Of a stretch of DNA of 64,000 bases, positions 24,509 to 33,576 are shown one piece after another. Positions within the stretch are counted from its first letter, which is position 1. Each line of letters starts with the position of its first letter. The position numbers and the translations under genes are program-made. Origin of the DNA: Stenotrophomonas sp. 704A1 (GTDB lineage Bacteria; Pseudomonadota; Gammaproteobacteria; Xanthomonadales; Xanthomonadaceae); the NCBI RefSeq assembly GCF_030549525.1, contig NZ_CP130831.1:2753501-2817500 (forward strand), read 5' to 3'. Below the pieces are notes generated by a model that saw only the letters and a list, made by a program, of their open reading frames with translations, was not told where the DNA came from and did not search any database.

Positions 24509-27304
24509 TCAGCGCAGCACCTGCTCCACCAGCTGCACGTTCACGCTCTGCAGCGGTTCGGCCGCGTTGCGCGACAGCTGCACCTGGTAGGTGCCGCCGT
24601 CGATCTTCCACTGGCGGGCCTGCGCATCGTAATGGGCCAGGGTCTTCGGCTCGGCTTCGATGCGGATGCGGCGCTGTTCGCCCGGCTGCAGCTCCACCTT
24701 GTCGTAGCCGATCAAGCGGATCGGCGTGGTGCTGCCGGCCGGCAGTTTCAGGTACAGCTGGGCCACGTCGGCACCGGCGCGCTTGCCGGTGTTGCGGATG
24801 TCGACGCTGGCAACCAGGCGCGAACCTTCCACGCTCACCTTCAGGTTCTCGTAGGCGAACGAGGTGTAGGACAGACCGTGGCCGAACGCGAAGGTCGGGG
24901 TCAGGCCCTTGGCCGCCATCCACTTGTAGCCGACGTTGGCACCTTCGATATCGAAATCGAACACATCACCGAACGGCTTGGCCGGCTTGAAGCCGAGGCC
25001 ATCGATGTGCGGACGCGGCAGCTGCGATTCGTCCACCACCCAGGTCACCGGCAGGCGACCGGAGGGGTTGGCCTGGCCGGTCAGCAGCGCGGCAATGCCC
25101 TCACCACCGCGGATGCCCGGGTACCAGGCCTGCAGCAGCGCCGGCACCTGCGCCAGCCACGGGGTGCGCACCGGGCCGTTGGTTTCCAGCACCAGCACGG
25201 TCTTCGGGTTGGCCTTGGCCACCGCCGAGATCAGTGCGTCCTGGTTGTCCGGCAGCTGCATGTCCGGCAGGTCCACCGATTCGGCGGCCCACTGGGTGGC
25301 GAACACGATGGCGACGTCGGCCTGCGCGGCGGCCTTGGCCGCAGCGGCGGCATTGCTGCCGTCCACGTACTCGATGCGCGCATCCGGGCGCGCAGCGCGC
25401 AGCGATTCCAACGGCGAGGACGGGTGGAAGATCACCGGGCCCGGCCAGGTGGTCGGCAGCACGCCCGGCACCGCGTTGGTGCCCTTGGCGGTCACGCCCA
25501 CCATCGACGAACCACCGCCGCCGATCACGCCCTTGTCGGCATGGCCGCCGATGATGACGATGCGCTTCACGCTGTCGGCCAGCGGCAGCAGGTTGCCTTC
25601 ATTGCGCAGCAGCACGCTGCCCTCTTCCACCGTGCGCTGGGCCACGGCAAAGCCAGCCTCGGCATCCACCTTCTGGTGCTGCGGCGGGTTGTCGAAGTTG
25701 CCGTGCAGGAACATCGTGCGCAGGATGCGCGCCACCATGTCGTTCAGGCGCTCCATCGGCACCACGCCGCCGTGCACGGCCAGGCGCAGCGGCTCGTCGA
25801 AGAACACCGCCGCGTCGAACACTTCGCCGGCCGACTGCTGGTCCAGGCCGGCCAGCGCCGCCTTCGAACCGCTGTGCACGCCGCCCCAGTCGGACATCAC
25901 GAAACCGGGGAACTTCCATTCCTGCTTCAGCACCTGGTTCATCAGGTAGCCGTTCTCGCAGCCGTAGGTGCCGTTGATCTTGTTGTACGAGCACATCGCC
26001 ACGCCCGGGCGACCGGCTTCCAGTGCGATCTCGAAGGCCAGCAGATCCGATTCGTGCATGGCCTGTTCGCCGATGCGCACGTCGTGGAAATTGCGGCGGG
26101 TCTCCATGTCGTTCAGCGCGAAGTGCTTCATCGAGGAGATCACGTGCTGGCTCTGCACGCCCTGGATGACCGCGCCCACCATCGAACCGGCCAGCAGCGG
26201 ATCTTCACCGGCATATTCGAAATTGCGGCCATTGCGCGGGTCGCGCTGCAGGTTGACGCTGCCCGACAGCAGGATGTTGAAGCGCTGCTGCCACGCCTCG
26301 CGGCCCATGGTTGCGCCGCCGGCAAAGGCGACCGCACGGTTCCAGGTGGACGCGGTGGACGGGCCCGAGGGCATGGCCGTGGCGAAGTCGCCCGGACGGA
26401 TGCCGCCCGGATTGGTCACGCCCACGCCGGCATCGGCCGACTGCTGCGAGGGAATGCCCAGGCGCGCCACTTCCGGCACGAAGCCGGCCGACCCCACCGC
26501 GCCTTCCGGCAGCTTGCCGCCATCCTTGCCCAGCCCGAAGTAGCTGTGCAGCATCTGGAACTTCTCGTCTTCGGTCATCGCCTTCAGCAGCAGCGCTGCG
26601 CGTGCATCGGCGCTGAGCGTGGCGTCCATCCACGGCCGTTCACCGCCCTTGTCGGCGGCATAGGCCAGGGTCAGCAGAGTGGCGCGCAGGGTGCTGCCTT
26701 CCACCTTGAACGGTGCACTGCTGGCCGCCTGGAAACCATCGCTGAAGTAGCTGGCATCGGCTTCCAGCGCCACGCGTGCCGGGTCGAAACCGGCGGCCTT
26801 GGCCGACTCGGCCGCCACCGCGCCGAGCAGCACGGCCGGCGCACCCAGCCGCGAGCGCGACACCAGCGCCGGCAGCTGCGTGGCAACGGCACCGGCGTCG
26901 GTATAGACCGCCACGGCATGGCGGCCATCATCCAGGCGCAGGTAGTTCAGGCCCGGCTGGCCCGGACCGGATTCGGCCGCGATCGGCAGCCGGGTCAGCA
27001 CGGCCTGGCCGCGCTGGGTCTGCCCATCATCCTTGCCGGCGGTGATGAAGCGGTACTGGTAGCCCAGGCCATCGGCCAGCAGCTGCAGCGGATCGACCTG
27101 GCCGATGTCGCGCTGCACCTGGCGCACGCTGACCGCGTCCACCTGCAGGGTCTTCAACTGGGCGGCCAGGGCCGGCATCGCCTCCGGTGCCGGTGCCTGT
27201 TCCAGGGTCAGTACGGTGAAGGCGGCCGGGTCGGCCCAGGCCGGGGCGGCCAGCACGGCAGACAGGGCCAGGGACAGGGCGAGCGGCTTTGTAAACGTTT
27301 TCAT
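24509..27304 (-). CDS. Family 3 glycoside hydrolase with degenerate nuclease-like N-domain
   Basis: The 931-residue exported protein is a beta-glucosidase-type family 3 enzyme that should release sugars in the periplasm. A Sec signal ends at APAWA. Residues about 25-215 resemble a worn endonuclease/exonuclease/phosphatase fold. The GH3 barrel starts near 220 (LLLKAMTEDEKFQML), with the nucleophile Asp472 in VMSDWGG, the conserved KHFALND, and a second domain (LPDNQDALISAVAKANPKTVLVLETNGP) plus a C-terminal fibronectin-like domain (FGHGLSYTSFAYENL). The ATG at 27304 is used; a TTG 24 bp upstream is in frame. A typical enzyme of this type begins its GH3 domain soon after the signal. Confidence 0.9.
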   Translation of the reverse strand: MKTFTKPLALSLALSAVLAAPAWADPAAFTVLTLEQAPAPEAMPALAAQLKTLQVDAVSVRQVQRDIGQVDPLQLLADGLGYQYRFITAGKDDGQTQRGQAVLTRLPIAAESGPGQPGLNYLRLDDGRHAVAVYTDAGAVATQLPALVSRSRLGAPAVLLGAVAAESAKAAGFDPARVALEADASYFSDGFQAASSAPFKVEGSTLRATLLTLAYAADKGGERPWMDATLSADARAALLLKAMTEDEKFQMLHSYFGLGKDGGKLPEGAVGSAGFVPEVARLGIPSQQSADAGVGVTNPGGIRPGDFATAMPSGPSTASTWNRAVAFAGGATMGREAWQQRFNILLSGSVNLQRDPRNGRNFEYAGEDPLLAGSMVGAVIQGVQSQHVISSMKHFALNDMETRRNFHDVRIGEQAMHESDLLAFEIALEAGRPGVAMCSYNKINGTYGCENGYLMNQVLKQEWKFPGFVMSDWGGVHSGSKAALAGLDQQSAGEVFDAAVFFDEPLRLAVHGGVVPMERLNDMVARILRTMFLHGNFDNPPQHQKVDAEAGFAVAQRTVEEGSVLLRNEGNLLPLADSVKRIVIIGGHADKGVIGGGGSSMVGVTAKGTNAVPGVLPTTWPGPVIFHPSSPLESLRAARPDARIEYVDGSNAAAAAKAAAQADVAIVFATQWAAESVDLPDMQLPDNQDALISAVAKANPKTVLVLETNGPVRTPWLAQVPALLQAWYPGIRGGEGIAALLTGQANPSGRLPVTWVVDESQLPRPHIDGLGFKPAKPFGDVFDFDIEGANVGYKWMAAKGLTPTFAFGHGLSYTSFAYENLKVSVEGSRLVASVDIRNTGKRAGADVAQLYLKLPAGSTTPIRLIGYDKVELQPGEQRRIRIEAEPKTLAHYDAQARQWKIDGGTYQVQLSRNAAEPLQSVNVQLVEQVLR

Positions 27305-27643
27305 CAGCGGGCGTAATTCCGTTGCCAAGGCAATCGGTCCAGGGAAAGTGCCGCCGAAGGGTGCAGCGTCATGCCGCGCAAGCGTTGCCGGGCAACGCCT
27401 TGCAGGCCAGAGGGCAGGCCGGTCTGCGCGCGGGACCCTCCTCCCGTGCGTGACAACCGAACCGCCCGGGCCGCGCAGAGCGGCCCATCATGTGAAGATT
27501 GTGCGAGGGCGTTCATCGCTGTCAACAGGACCTAAGTCACAGGCGCGGCCTGCGCCGCGGTTATCAGGCCATCACCGGCCGTCATCAGCGGGCTGCCCGG
27601 TGCTGCCGATAATGGGGGCGTCTCCCGGCACCTCCCTCCGCCC
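27305..27643. promoter_or_regulatory. Non-coding gap upstream of glycosidase and VOC genes
   Basis: No gene is seen in these 339 bases. They hold the divergent promoters and two GC hairpins (around 27385-27405 and 27553-27566). The start codon of the glycosidase sits in GAAAACGTTTACAAA (27302-27288), an AT-rich near-palindrome centred on AACGTT that resembles LacI-family operators; this is only a suggestion. Confidence 0.35.
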
Positions 27644-28078
27644 ATGACCGTACACCGCGACTTCGATCATCTCTGGCGCGACCGCTGTGATACCTCCAGC
27701 CAACGCAGTCCGCGCGTGCTGATACGGGTATTCGTCGCCCCCGGTGAGCTGGAGCGCAGTGTCGCCTTCTACGAACAGCTGCAGGGTGTGGTCGCCGATG
27801 CCGGCTTCCCGTTTCCCGAAGCCGGGTTGCGCCTGGCCATGGTCGGCGCATTCCTGCTGATCGAGGGCTGCGATGACGCGCTGGCACCGTTCACCTCGAC
27901 CACCGGCACACTGCTGGTCGATGATGTGCGTCCTTATCACGACAGGTTGGTCGCCGCCGGGGCCGAGATCATTGTCCCGCTGCAGGTGGTACCGACCGGC
28001 GCGGCGTTCAATGCGGTGCATCCCGATGGCACGGTAGTGGAGTATGTGCATCACCGCCCGGACTCCCAGGGCAGATGA
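27644..28078 (+). CDS. VOC/glyoxalase-superfamily protein
   Basis: The 144-residue protein has one VOC module pair: VLIRVFVAPGELERSVAFYEQLQG at the front, FPEAGLRLAMVGAFLLIEG in the middle, and VDDVRPYHDRLVAAGAEII with HPDGTVVEYVHH at the end. The closing Glu and His fit a metal site, so it may be a dioxygenase, a glyoxalase relative or a resistance protein. It is followed closely by an AraC gene on the same strand. Confidence 0.85.
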   Translation: MTVHRDFDHLWRDRCDTSSQRSPRVLIRVFVAPGELERSVAFYEQLQGVVADAGFPFPEAGLRLAMVGAFLLIEGCDDALAPFTSTTGTLLVDDVRPYHDRLVAAGAEIIVPLQVVPTGAAFNAVHPDGTVVEYVHHRPDSQGR

Positions 28079-28158
28079 ATCCACAGCATGGGGGAATGCC
28101 TTGCACATGAACCCACTGCGCGTGCCCTCCATGCAGAAGGGAGATCTACAATGCCTGC

Positions 28159-28839
28159 ATGCCCCACCCCGCTCTCCCCTGGAACGGCACGTTGCTGCTG
28201 GATGCGCACGTGGCCGTGCTGCACGGCCACGCCGGTGACAGCGATACGCACGCGCACTACGCCCATCAGCTGCTGTTGAGCGCAGACGCACCCTGGAAGA
28301 TCAAGGTCGATGGCGTGCTGCAGCAGGGGCAACGCCTGTGGCTTCCCTCCTTCCAGCCGCACGCGATCGTGTCGGCACCACAGGAAGGCTGCACGGTGTT
28401 TCTTGAGCCTGGCCATGCCGACATCGGGCAGATCCAGCAGCATCTGGATGCGTTACCCATCACCCCGGCCGGGCTGCTGCGCTGGCTGCCCGTGCTCAGT
28501 ACGCCCCAGCCGCTGGACCGCCGCCTGCAGGCGGCCATCTCGCGCATCCGTCACCATCTGCCCGGCCCGATATCGGCTGCCGATATTGCCCATGCCGCAC
28601 ACCTGTCGACCAGCCAACTGCATCGGCGTTTCCAGGCCGATCTGGCGGTGACGCTGCGCGGCTGGGTGCTGTGGCAACGGCTGCGCCTGGCCCTGTCGCA
28701 GCATCTGGCTGGCCACAGTCTGACCCGCAGCGCACATGCGGCCGGCTTTGCCGATCTGGCGCATCTCTCGCGCAACCTGCACCGCATGTTCGGCATCGGC
28801 GCAGCGCAGCTGCAGGGCCTGCAACTGCGCATGGCCTGA
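28159..28839 (+). CDS. AraC-family transcriptional regulator
   Basis: The 226-residue protein combines a short cupin-like sensor half (HAHYAHQLLLSADAPWKIKVDG, LWLPSFQPHAIVSA) with a C-terminal AraC unit (ISAADIAHAAHLSTSQLHRRFQADLAVTLRGWVLWQRLRLAL, then TRSAHAAGFADLAHLSRNLHRMFGI). It follows the VOC gene by 80 bp on the same strand and may regulate it. An out-of-frame ATG at 28151 has the better ribosome site (GGGAGA), so the true start at 28159 may be translated weakly. Confidence 0.88.
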   Translation: MPHPALPWNGTLLLDAHVAVLHGHAGDSDTHAHYAHQLLLSADAPWKIKVDGVLQQGQRLWLPSFQPHAIVSAPQEGCTVFLEPGHADIGQIQQHLDALPITPAGLLRWLPVLSTPQPLDRRLQAAISRIRHHLPGPISAADIAHAAHLSTSQLHRRFQADLAVTLRGWVLWQRLRLALSQHLAGHSLTRSAHAAGFADLAHLSRNLHRMFGIGAAQLQGLQLRMA

Positions 28840-28848
28840 CGCCTGCGC

Positions 28849-29736
28849 TCATCGTCGACGCAGGCCTTCCGGCAGTTCCGGTACATCGCCATGCGGCAGT
28901 TCACGGAACGGCGCCGACAACTGCCCGGCATAGCCGCGCGGGTAGTCGGGCTGGCTGCCGATGCCCAGGTCACGTTGGCCAAGGCGATAGTCCGGCGCAT
29001 CGAATGCGGTCCCCAGCAGGTGATCCCACACTGTGAGGAACAAACCGAAATTGACATCGCCAGCCGTGCCGTAGCGCATGTGGTGGAAGCGGTGCAGCGG
29101 TGCCCATGCCATCACCCGGCCCAACATGCCCGGGTGCATGTCCACGTTGGAATGCTGCAGCAGCAGCTGGATGGCAATGGCGAACGCCAGTACCGCCGCC
29201 ACCGGCATCGGCAGTCCCAGCAACAGCAGTGGCAGTACGCCTCCCACCGCTTCGGCGGCCTGGTGCAACGGGTGTTTCATCAATCCGTTGAAGCCATACA
29301 TGCGGGTCACGCTGTGGTGCACGGCATGCAACCGCCACAACCAGCCGATGCGATGGCTGGCGTAATGCACCAGGGTGATACCGAGGTCGGCGGCGATGAT
29401 GGCCAGCAGCACCTGCAGCGCGAACGGCCACTGCGCCGGCCAGACCCGCCAGGGAATGATCGCCGCCAGCAGAGGCACCGCGGCGATCGACAGCAGATTC
29501 AGGCCTTCATTGACCAGCGCGTGCAGCGCATCGCGTACCCCGTCGCCCTGGCCGTGATTGAACGCCGGGTCGTACGGCCATGCGCGTTCGGCAGCGAACG
29601 AGAACGCAATGGCGACCGCGAGAAAGGCCAGCAGCCACAGCGGATCACCGTGCCGGTGACCGACCCATACAATGGCGGTGACGAGAAAACCAGACAGGAA
29701 CAACGGTGCATACAGGCGCAGGATCCAGCGCTTCAT
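28849..29736 (-). CDS. Sterol-desaturase-family fatty acid hydroxylase
   Basis: The 295-residue integral membrane protein belongs to the di-iron hydroxylase/desaturase superfamily. The histidine boxes are clear: H-Y-A-S-H, H-A-V-H-H, and later H-S-N-V-D-M-H-P with H-R-F-H-H. Four to five hydrophobic helices surround them. It probably hydroxylates or desaturates a lipid in the inner membrane; the substrate is unknown. The ATG at 29736 is chosen because the first membrane helix begins there. The divergent LysR gene lies 174 bp away. Confidence 0.9.
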   Translation of the reverse strand: MKRWILRLYAPLFLSGFLVTAIVWVGHRHGDPLWLLAFLAVAIAFSFAAERAWPYDPAFNHGQGDGVRDALHALVNEGLNLLSIAAVPLLAAIIPWRVWPAQWPFALQVLLAIIAADLGITLVHYASHRIGWLWRLHAVHHSVTRMYGFNGLMKHPLHQAAEAVGGVLPLLLLGLPMPVAAVLAFAIAIQLLLQHSNVDMHPGMLGRVMAWAPLHRFHHMRYGTAGDVNFGLFLTVWDHLLGTAFDAPDYRLGQRDLGIGSQPDYPRGYAGQLSAPFRELPHGDVPELPEGLRRR

Positions 29737-29910
29737 GGGCAACCCGGGAAGTGAGGGGCCTGCATGCTGGCCCCGCATGCGGGGCCGGGGCTTGAACAAA
29801 CGGCGCAACCCGGCTCGCCGCTGACCGGTGCCCATCATCGCCGGCACACCTCCGCCCACCCACGCCTGGCGGGGATCTACAATGGCGCCCTCATCGCGCC
29901 CGGGGCCGGC

Positions 29911-30816
29911 ATGGATTCCTTCAACCTGATGCGCGCCTTCCGCCGCATCGTCGAACGTGGCGGGCTGGCCCGCGCCGCCGAAGACCTGGGCATGTCGCCG
30001 GCCGGGCTGAGCAAGCAGCTGCGCACGCTGGAAACGCACCTGGGCGTGGTGCTGCTGCAGCGGACCACCCGGCGCATGAGCCTGACCGAAACCGGCCATG
30101 CCTATTACCGCGAGTGCTGCCGCCTGCTCGACGAGCTGGAGGCTCTGGAACGTGGCATCGCCGAACAGCGTGGCGAGGTGGCCGGGCGCCTGCGGATCAA
30201 TGCGCCACAGTCGTTCGCGCTGAGCACGCTGTCGCCGCTGCTGCCGCGCTTCCTGCAGCAGCATCCGCAGCTGTCGCTGGACCTGGTGATGGAAGACCGC
30301 CTGCTGGATGCGGTCGGCGAAGGCTTCGACGTGTCGCTGCGGCTGCGCGCCGAGCTGGACGATTCGCGGCTGGTAGCACGCCGGCTGGCCTCGCTGCAGC
30401 AGGTACTGTGCGCGGCCCCGTCCTACCTGCAGCAGCACCCGGCACCGCAGGCGGTGGACGATCTGCAGGCGCACAGCGTGCTGGCCTACAGCCTGTCCGA
30501 CTCGCCCGGCAGCTGGCCGCTGCTCGGCCCCGATGGCCAGGTGACGATCACCCTGCCGGCACGCGTCACCGTCAACAACAGCCTGCTGCTGCGTGACCTG
30601 CTGGTGGCCGGCATGGGCATCGGTGCCCTGCCCTCGTTCCTGGCCGCACCGGCGCTGGCCAACGGCAGCCTGCGGCAGGTGCTGCCCGACCACCGCTATC
30701 CGCCACGCTTCGTGCATGCGGTCTATCCCACCTCGCGCCACCTGCAGCCGAAGGTGCGCGCCTTCATCGATTTCCTGCACGCCGAGCTGCCGGCCTGCGC
30801 CGGCCTGGATTCGTAA
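29911..30816 (+). CDS. LysR-family transcriptional regulator
   Basis: The 301-residue protein has the LysR winged helix at about 5-64 (NLMRAFRRIVERGGLARAAEDLGMSPAGLSKQLRTLE) and a CrgA-like effector domain (GRLRINAPQSFALSTLSPLLPRFLQQHP, DVSLRLRAELDDSRLVARRLA). The ATG at 29911 begins at the first conserved residue; the longer frame adds unconserved sequence. It is divergent from the hydroxylase and just ahead of the DsbA-like gene, either of which could be its target. Confidence 0.92.
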   Translation: MDSFNLMRAFRRIVERGGLARAAEDLGMSPAGLSKQLRTLETHLGVVLLQRTTRRMSLTETGHAYYRECCRLLDELEALERGIAEQRGEVAGRLRINAPQSFALSTLSPLLPRFLQQHPQLSLDLVMEDRLLDAVGEGFDVSLRLRAELDDSRLVARRLASLQQVLCAAPSYLQQHPAPQAVDDLQAHSVLAYSLSDSPGSWPLLGPDGQVTITLPARVTVNNSLLLRDLLVAGMGIGALPSFLAAPALANGSLRQVLPDHRYPPRFVHAVYPTSRHLQPKVRAFIDFLHAELPACAGLDS

Positions 30817-30908
30817 CCACCAGCGAATACTGAGCTGCCCGCGGCGCGCTGTTTCGGCCGCGCCGCACTGCCTACTCTGCCGCCTCCCCTCTCACCGATG
30901 GCAGGCAG

Positions 30909-31559
30909 ATGTCCTCCGTTTCCTCCCCCGCCACCGCAGCGCCGGTGGTCGATTTCTTCCACGACGTGGTCTGCGGCTGGTGCTTCGTGCTGGCCCCGCG
31001 CCTGCAGCAGGTGTCGGCCGAACTCGGCATCCAGGTACGCCACCGCAGCTTCGTGCTGCAGGACTCGCGCGCGCAGATGGTCGAGGTGTTCGGCTCGATG
31101 GAACGCGCCAAGGCGACCATCCTGCGCCACTGGGCCGACTGCGCCGCGCATGAGGACACCGCGCGCATCGATATCGAAGGCATGCGTGCACGGGACTTCG
31201 AGTATCCCTCCGGCTGGCTCGGCGCACTGGCCTGCCAGGCCGCAGGGCTGCTCGGCGGCAATGAGGCCCATGGCCTGATGTTCGATGCCGTGCAGTGGGC
31301 GCACCTGCACCAGCACCGCAACATCGGCGACGCCGAAGTGCTGCTGGACATCGCCGAAGCACTGGGCCATCCACGCGCGATCTTCGCCGACCTGATGCGC
31401 AGCGACGACGTGCGCCAGCGCGTGCAGGCCGATCGCGCCGAAGCCGCTGCTCTCGGCATCCGTTCCATTCCCACCGTGATCGGCGGCAACGGCCTGCGCC
31501 TGCAGACCCTGCCGCTGCCGCAACTGCGCCAGGTCCTGGCGTCCCTGGTCGCGGCCTGA
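30909..31559 (+). CDS. DsbA-family (FrnE-like) thiol oxidoreductase
   Basis: The 216-residue protein has a thioredoxin-like fold with an inserted helical domain. The redox motif is Cys22-Gly-Trp-Cys25 (DVVCGWCFV), and the cis-proline loop is R-S-I-P-T-V near the C-terminus. It lacks a signal peptide, so it resembles cytoplasmic FrnE or HCCA-isomerase-like members rather than periplasmic DsbA. Only 35 bp separate it from the downstream cyclase, so the two likely form an operon. Confidence 0.88.
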   Translation: MSSVSSPATAAPVVDFFHDVVCGWCFVLAPRLQQVSAELGIQVRHRSFVLQDSRAQMVEVFGSMERAKATILRHWADCAAHEDTARIDIEGMRARDFEYPSGWLGALACQAAGLLGGNEAHGLMFDAVQWAHLHQHRNIGDAEVLLDIAEALGHPRAIFADLMRSDDVRQRVQADRAEAAALGIRSIPTVIGGNGLRLQTLPLPQLRQVLASLVAA

Positions 31560-31594
31560 GCCGCACCGTCCCCCACCCCGCAAGGAGATTCCCC

Positions 31595-32602
31595 ATGACC
31601 CCACGTACCCTGGCTGCCGCGCTGGCCCTGCTGCTGGCCGGCACCGCCGCCTCCACCGCTGTCTGCGCACACGAACGCGTTCCTTCCGGCCAGCAGGTCG
31701 GCACCAGTCCCTGGGGGCCGAAGGACGAGATCGGCCGCCTCAACCTGATCACCGACGCCTCGCGTGCGGCCATCCTGTCGCGGGTCAGCGGCGGCAAGGC
31801 CTATGACCTGGCCACCGAGTACTACGTCGGCATGCCGAGCTGGCAGGACGCCGGCGACCCGCACTACCAGTTCTGGATGACCCATACCCCGCGCGGCACG
31901 GTGATGGACGATCCGATGGGCGTGGGTGAGACCATGAACCTCACCCGCAGCTACACCGGCACCGCGTTCTCGATGTACAGCCACACCGGCACCCATATCG
32001 ATGCGCTGAACCACTTCGGCATCCATGGAAAGATCTGGAACGGCTTCGAGGCCGACAAGCACCTCGGCGATCGCGGCTGGAACGTCACCGGCATCGAGAA
32101 GTTCCCGCCGCTGATCGCGCGCGGCGTGCTGATCGACGTGGCCGGCGCCAAGGGCGTGGACATGCTGCCGGACAGCTACCGCGTCACCCGCCAGGACCTG
32201 AAGGATGCGCTGGCACGCCAGCAGGTGAAGCTGCAGCAGGGTGACATCGTGCTGATCCGCACCGGCCGCATGCGCCTGTTCGAACAGCCCAAGGCGTACA
32301 TGGCCAATCCGCCGGGCATGGGCCTGGACGCAGCGCGCTTCCTGGTCGAGGACAGCGGCGCGATGATCGTCGGCGCCGACAACCTCAGCTTCGAGACCTT
32401 CCCCTCGGAGGTGTCCGACGACTACGTGCCGCTGCACACCTACCTGCTCGCCCAGCAGGGTGCGCCGATCATCGAGCTGGTGGCGCTGGACGAACTGGCC
32501 CGCGACAAGGTCTATGAGTTCGCCTTCATCGGCGGCCCGCTGAAGATCCGCGGCGGCGATGCCGCCCCGCTGCGTCCGGTCGCGCTGCCGGTACACCCGT
32601 AA
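31595..32602 (+). CDS. Cyclase-family (kynurenine-formamidase-like) metal hydrolase
   Basis: The 335-residue protein has a Sec signal (TLAAALALLLAGTAASTAVCA) and the cyclase signature H-T-G-T-H-I-D-A-L-N-H-F near residues 130-141, the Zn-binding motif of KynB-like enzymes, here with Ala where Pro is usual. Members hydrolyse formyl-kynurenine, isatin and related amides. Secretion is unusual for KynB and argues for another substrate. AAGGAGA lies 8 nt before the ATG. It probably shares a transcript with the DsbA-like gene. Confidence 0.9.
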   Translation: MTPRTLAAALALLLAGTAASTAVCAHERVPSGQQVGTSPWGPKDEIGRLNLITDASRAAILSRVSGGKAYDLATEYYVGMPSWQDAGDPHYQFWMTHTPRGTVMDDPMGVGETMNLTRSYTGTAFSMYSHTGTHIDALNHFGIHGKIWNGFEADKHLGDRGWNVTGIEKFPPLIARGVLIDVAGAKGVDMLPDSYRVTRQDLKDALARQQVKLQQGDIVLIRTGRMRLFEQPKAYMANPPGMGLDAARFLVEDSGAMIVGADNLSFETFPSEVSDDYVPLHTYLLAQQGAPIIELVALDELARDKVYEFAFIGGPLKIRGGDAAPLRPVALPVHP

Positions 32603-32618
32603 CCGGGGCGCGCACCCG

Positions 32619-32641
32619 GTAGCGCCGGGCCATGCCCGGCG
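32619..32641 (+). repeat. SMAG/REP-type GTAG palindrome
   Basis: A forward copy with GTAG head and perfect arms CGCCGGGC and GCCCGGCG around CAT lies 17 bp after the cyclase stop codon. Confidence 0.85.
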
Positions 32642-32677
32642 GGCGCAGCGGCCGCTTCGGACCGGCGCCGATGGGTG

Positions 32678-32705
32678 GGTGCCGACCACGGTCGGCACCG
32701 TTTTC
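32678..32705 (+). terminator. Terminator after the cyclase gene
   Basis: A ten-base stem GGTGCCGACC-AC-GGTCGGCACC is followed by GTTTTCCC. It is a palindrome common in this genus, and its T-run points to termination of the cyclase transcript. Confidence 0.7.
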
Positions 32706-32810
32706 CCGCATCCATACAGGGCGGGTTCTACCCGGTCTTGCTTCCCGCATCCACGCCATCGGTGGATGCGTCACCCCTTCAGCAACCTGAAACCCGCCCT
32801 TCCGATTTCA

Positions 32811-32826
32811 TTAGTAATTCTACTCA
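32811..32826. promoter_or_regulatory. LexA (SOS) box upstream of imuA
   Basis: TTAGTAATTCTACTCA fits the Xanthomonadaceae LexA pattern TTAGTA-N4-TACTAA with one mismatch. It lies 127 bp before imuA. An overlapping inverted repeat CTACTC-N7-GAGTAG (32820-32838) extends the dyad structure. Confidence 0.82.
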
Positions 32827-32952
32827 CAACGCGAGTAGCATGTCCGGTCTCAGCCCCTGATACCGGCCTGTCGATACTCGCTCCATGCCTGCCGTTCCCG
32901 CCCACTTCTGCCGCCTCCAGCCTGCCCGGCCCCTCCCTTGGAGGACCGGCTG

Positions 32953-33567
32953 ATGGGTGCGGTCGTCGCCCTCGACCGCCTGCTGGACGGCCGCCAGCTA
33001 TGGCGCGGCCCGGCCCGCCAGGGGCTGGCCAGTGACCATCTGGCCAGCGGCCACCCCGCGCTGGACGCGCGCCTGCCCGGTGGCGGCTGGCCGGCCAGCG
33101 GGCTGTGCGAGGTGCTGCAGGGCGCGCCCGGGGTGGGTGAGCTGGCGCTGGTCTGGCCGGCGCTGGCCAGGCTGAGCCAGCGCGATCGCCCGATCGTGCT
33201 GATCGCACCACCGTATCGTCCCCATGCCCCGGCCTGGGCCGCGGCGGGGCTCGATCTGGCCCAGTTGCAGATCGTCCACGCCGCGCCCAGGCAGGCGCTG
33301 TGGGCAGCCGAACAATGCCTGCGCTCGGCCGCCTGCGCGGCAGTACTGTGCTGGCCGCAGCAGGCCGATGATCGTTCCCTGCGCCGCCTGCAGGTGGCCG
33401 CCGACAGCGGGCAATGCCTGGGCTTCGTGTTCCGCGAGGCGCGCGCGGCGCGCAACCCGTCCCCGGCCAGCCTGCGCCTGCAGCTCGATCACGGCCAGGT
33501 GCGCGTGCTGAAGTGCCGCGGCGGGCTGCCGCCGGCGCAGCCGTTGCCGCTGGCCATCGCCCACTGA
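32953..33567 (+). CDS. imuA: ImuA, RecA-like mutasome accessory protein
   Basis: ImuA is the RecA/SulA-related partner in the ImuA-ImuB-DnaE2 translesion synthesis complex. The 204-residue protein opens with a RecA-like loop (SGHPALDARLPGGGWPASGLCEVL), typical of ImuA, then GELALVWPALARLSQ and RLQLDHGQVRVLKCRGG; no intact Walker A is visible. GGAGG 8 nt before the ATG at 32953 fixes the start. It is the first gene of the cassette downstream of the LexA box; imuB follows after 9 bp. Confidence 0.9.
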   Translation: MGAVVALDRLLDGRQLWRGPARQGLASDHLASGHPALDARLPGGGWPASGLCEVLQGAPGVGELALVWPALARLSQRDRPIVLIAPPYRPHAPAWAAAGLDLAQLQIVHAAPRQALWAAEQCLRSAACAAVLCWPQQADDRSLRRLQVAADSGQCLGFVFREARAARNPSPASLRLQLDHGQVRVLKCRGGLPPAQPLPLAIAH

Positions 33568-33576
33568 GGCCGCAGC

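Larger units (their letters stand above)
32603..32952. promoter_or_regulatory. Intergenic region upstream of imuA
   Basis: These 350 bases hold no gene. In order they contain a SMAG element, a terminator hairpin, a further palindrome CGCATCCAC-N7-GTGGATGCG (32746-32770), and the LexA box with its nearby inverted repeat. Three of the four are listed separately. Confidence 0.7.

Noticed and set aside
24632..27316. An 894-codon open frame on the plus strand opposite the glycosidase
   Set aside because: It is a shadow of the GH3 gene with a low-complexity, His/Arg/Gln-rich translation and no ribosome site.
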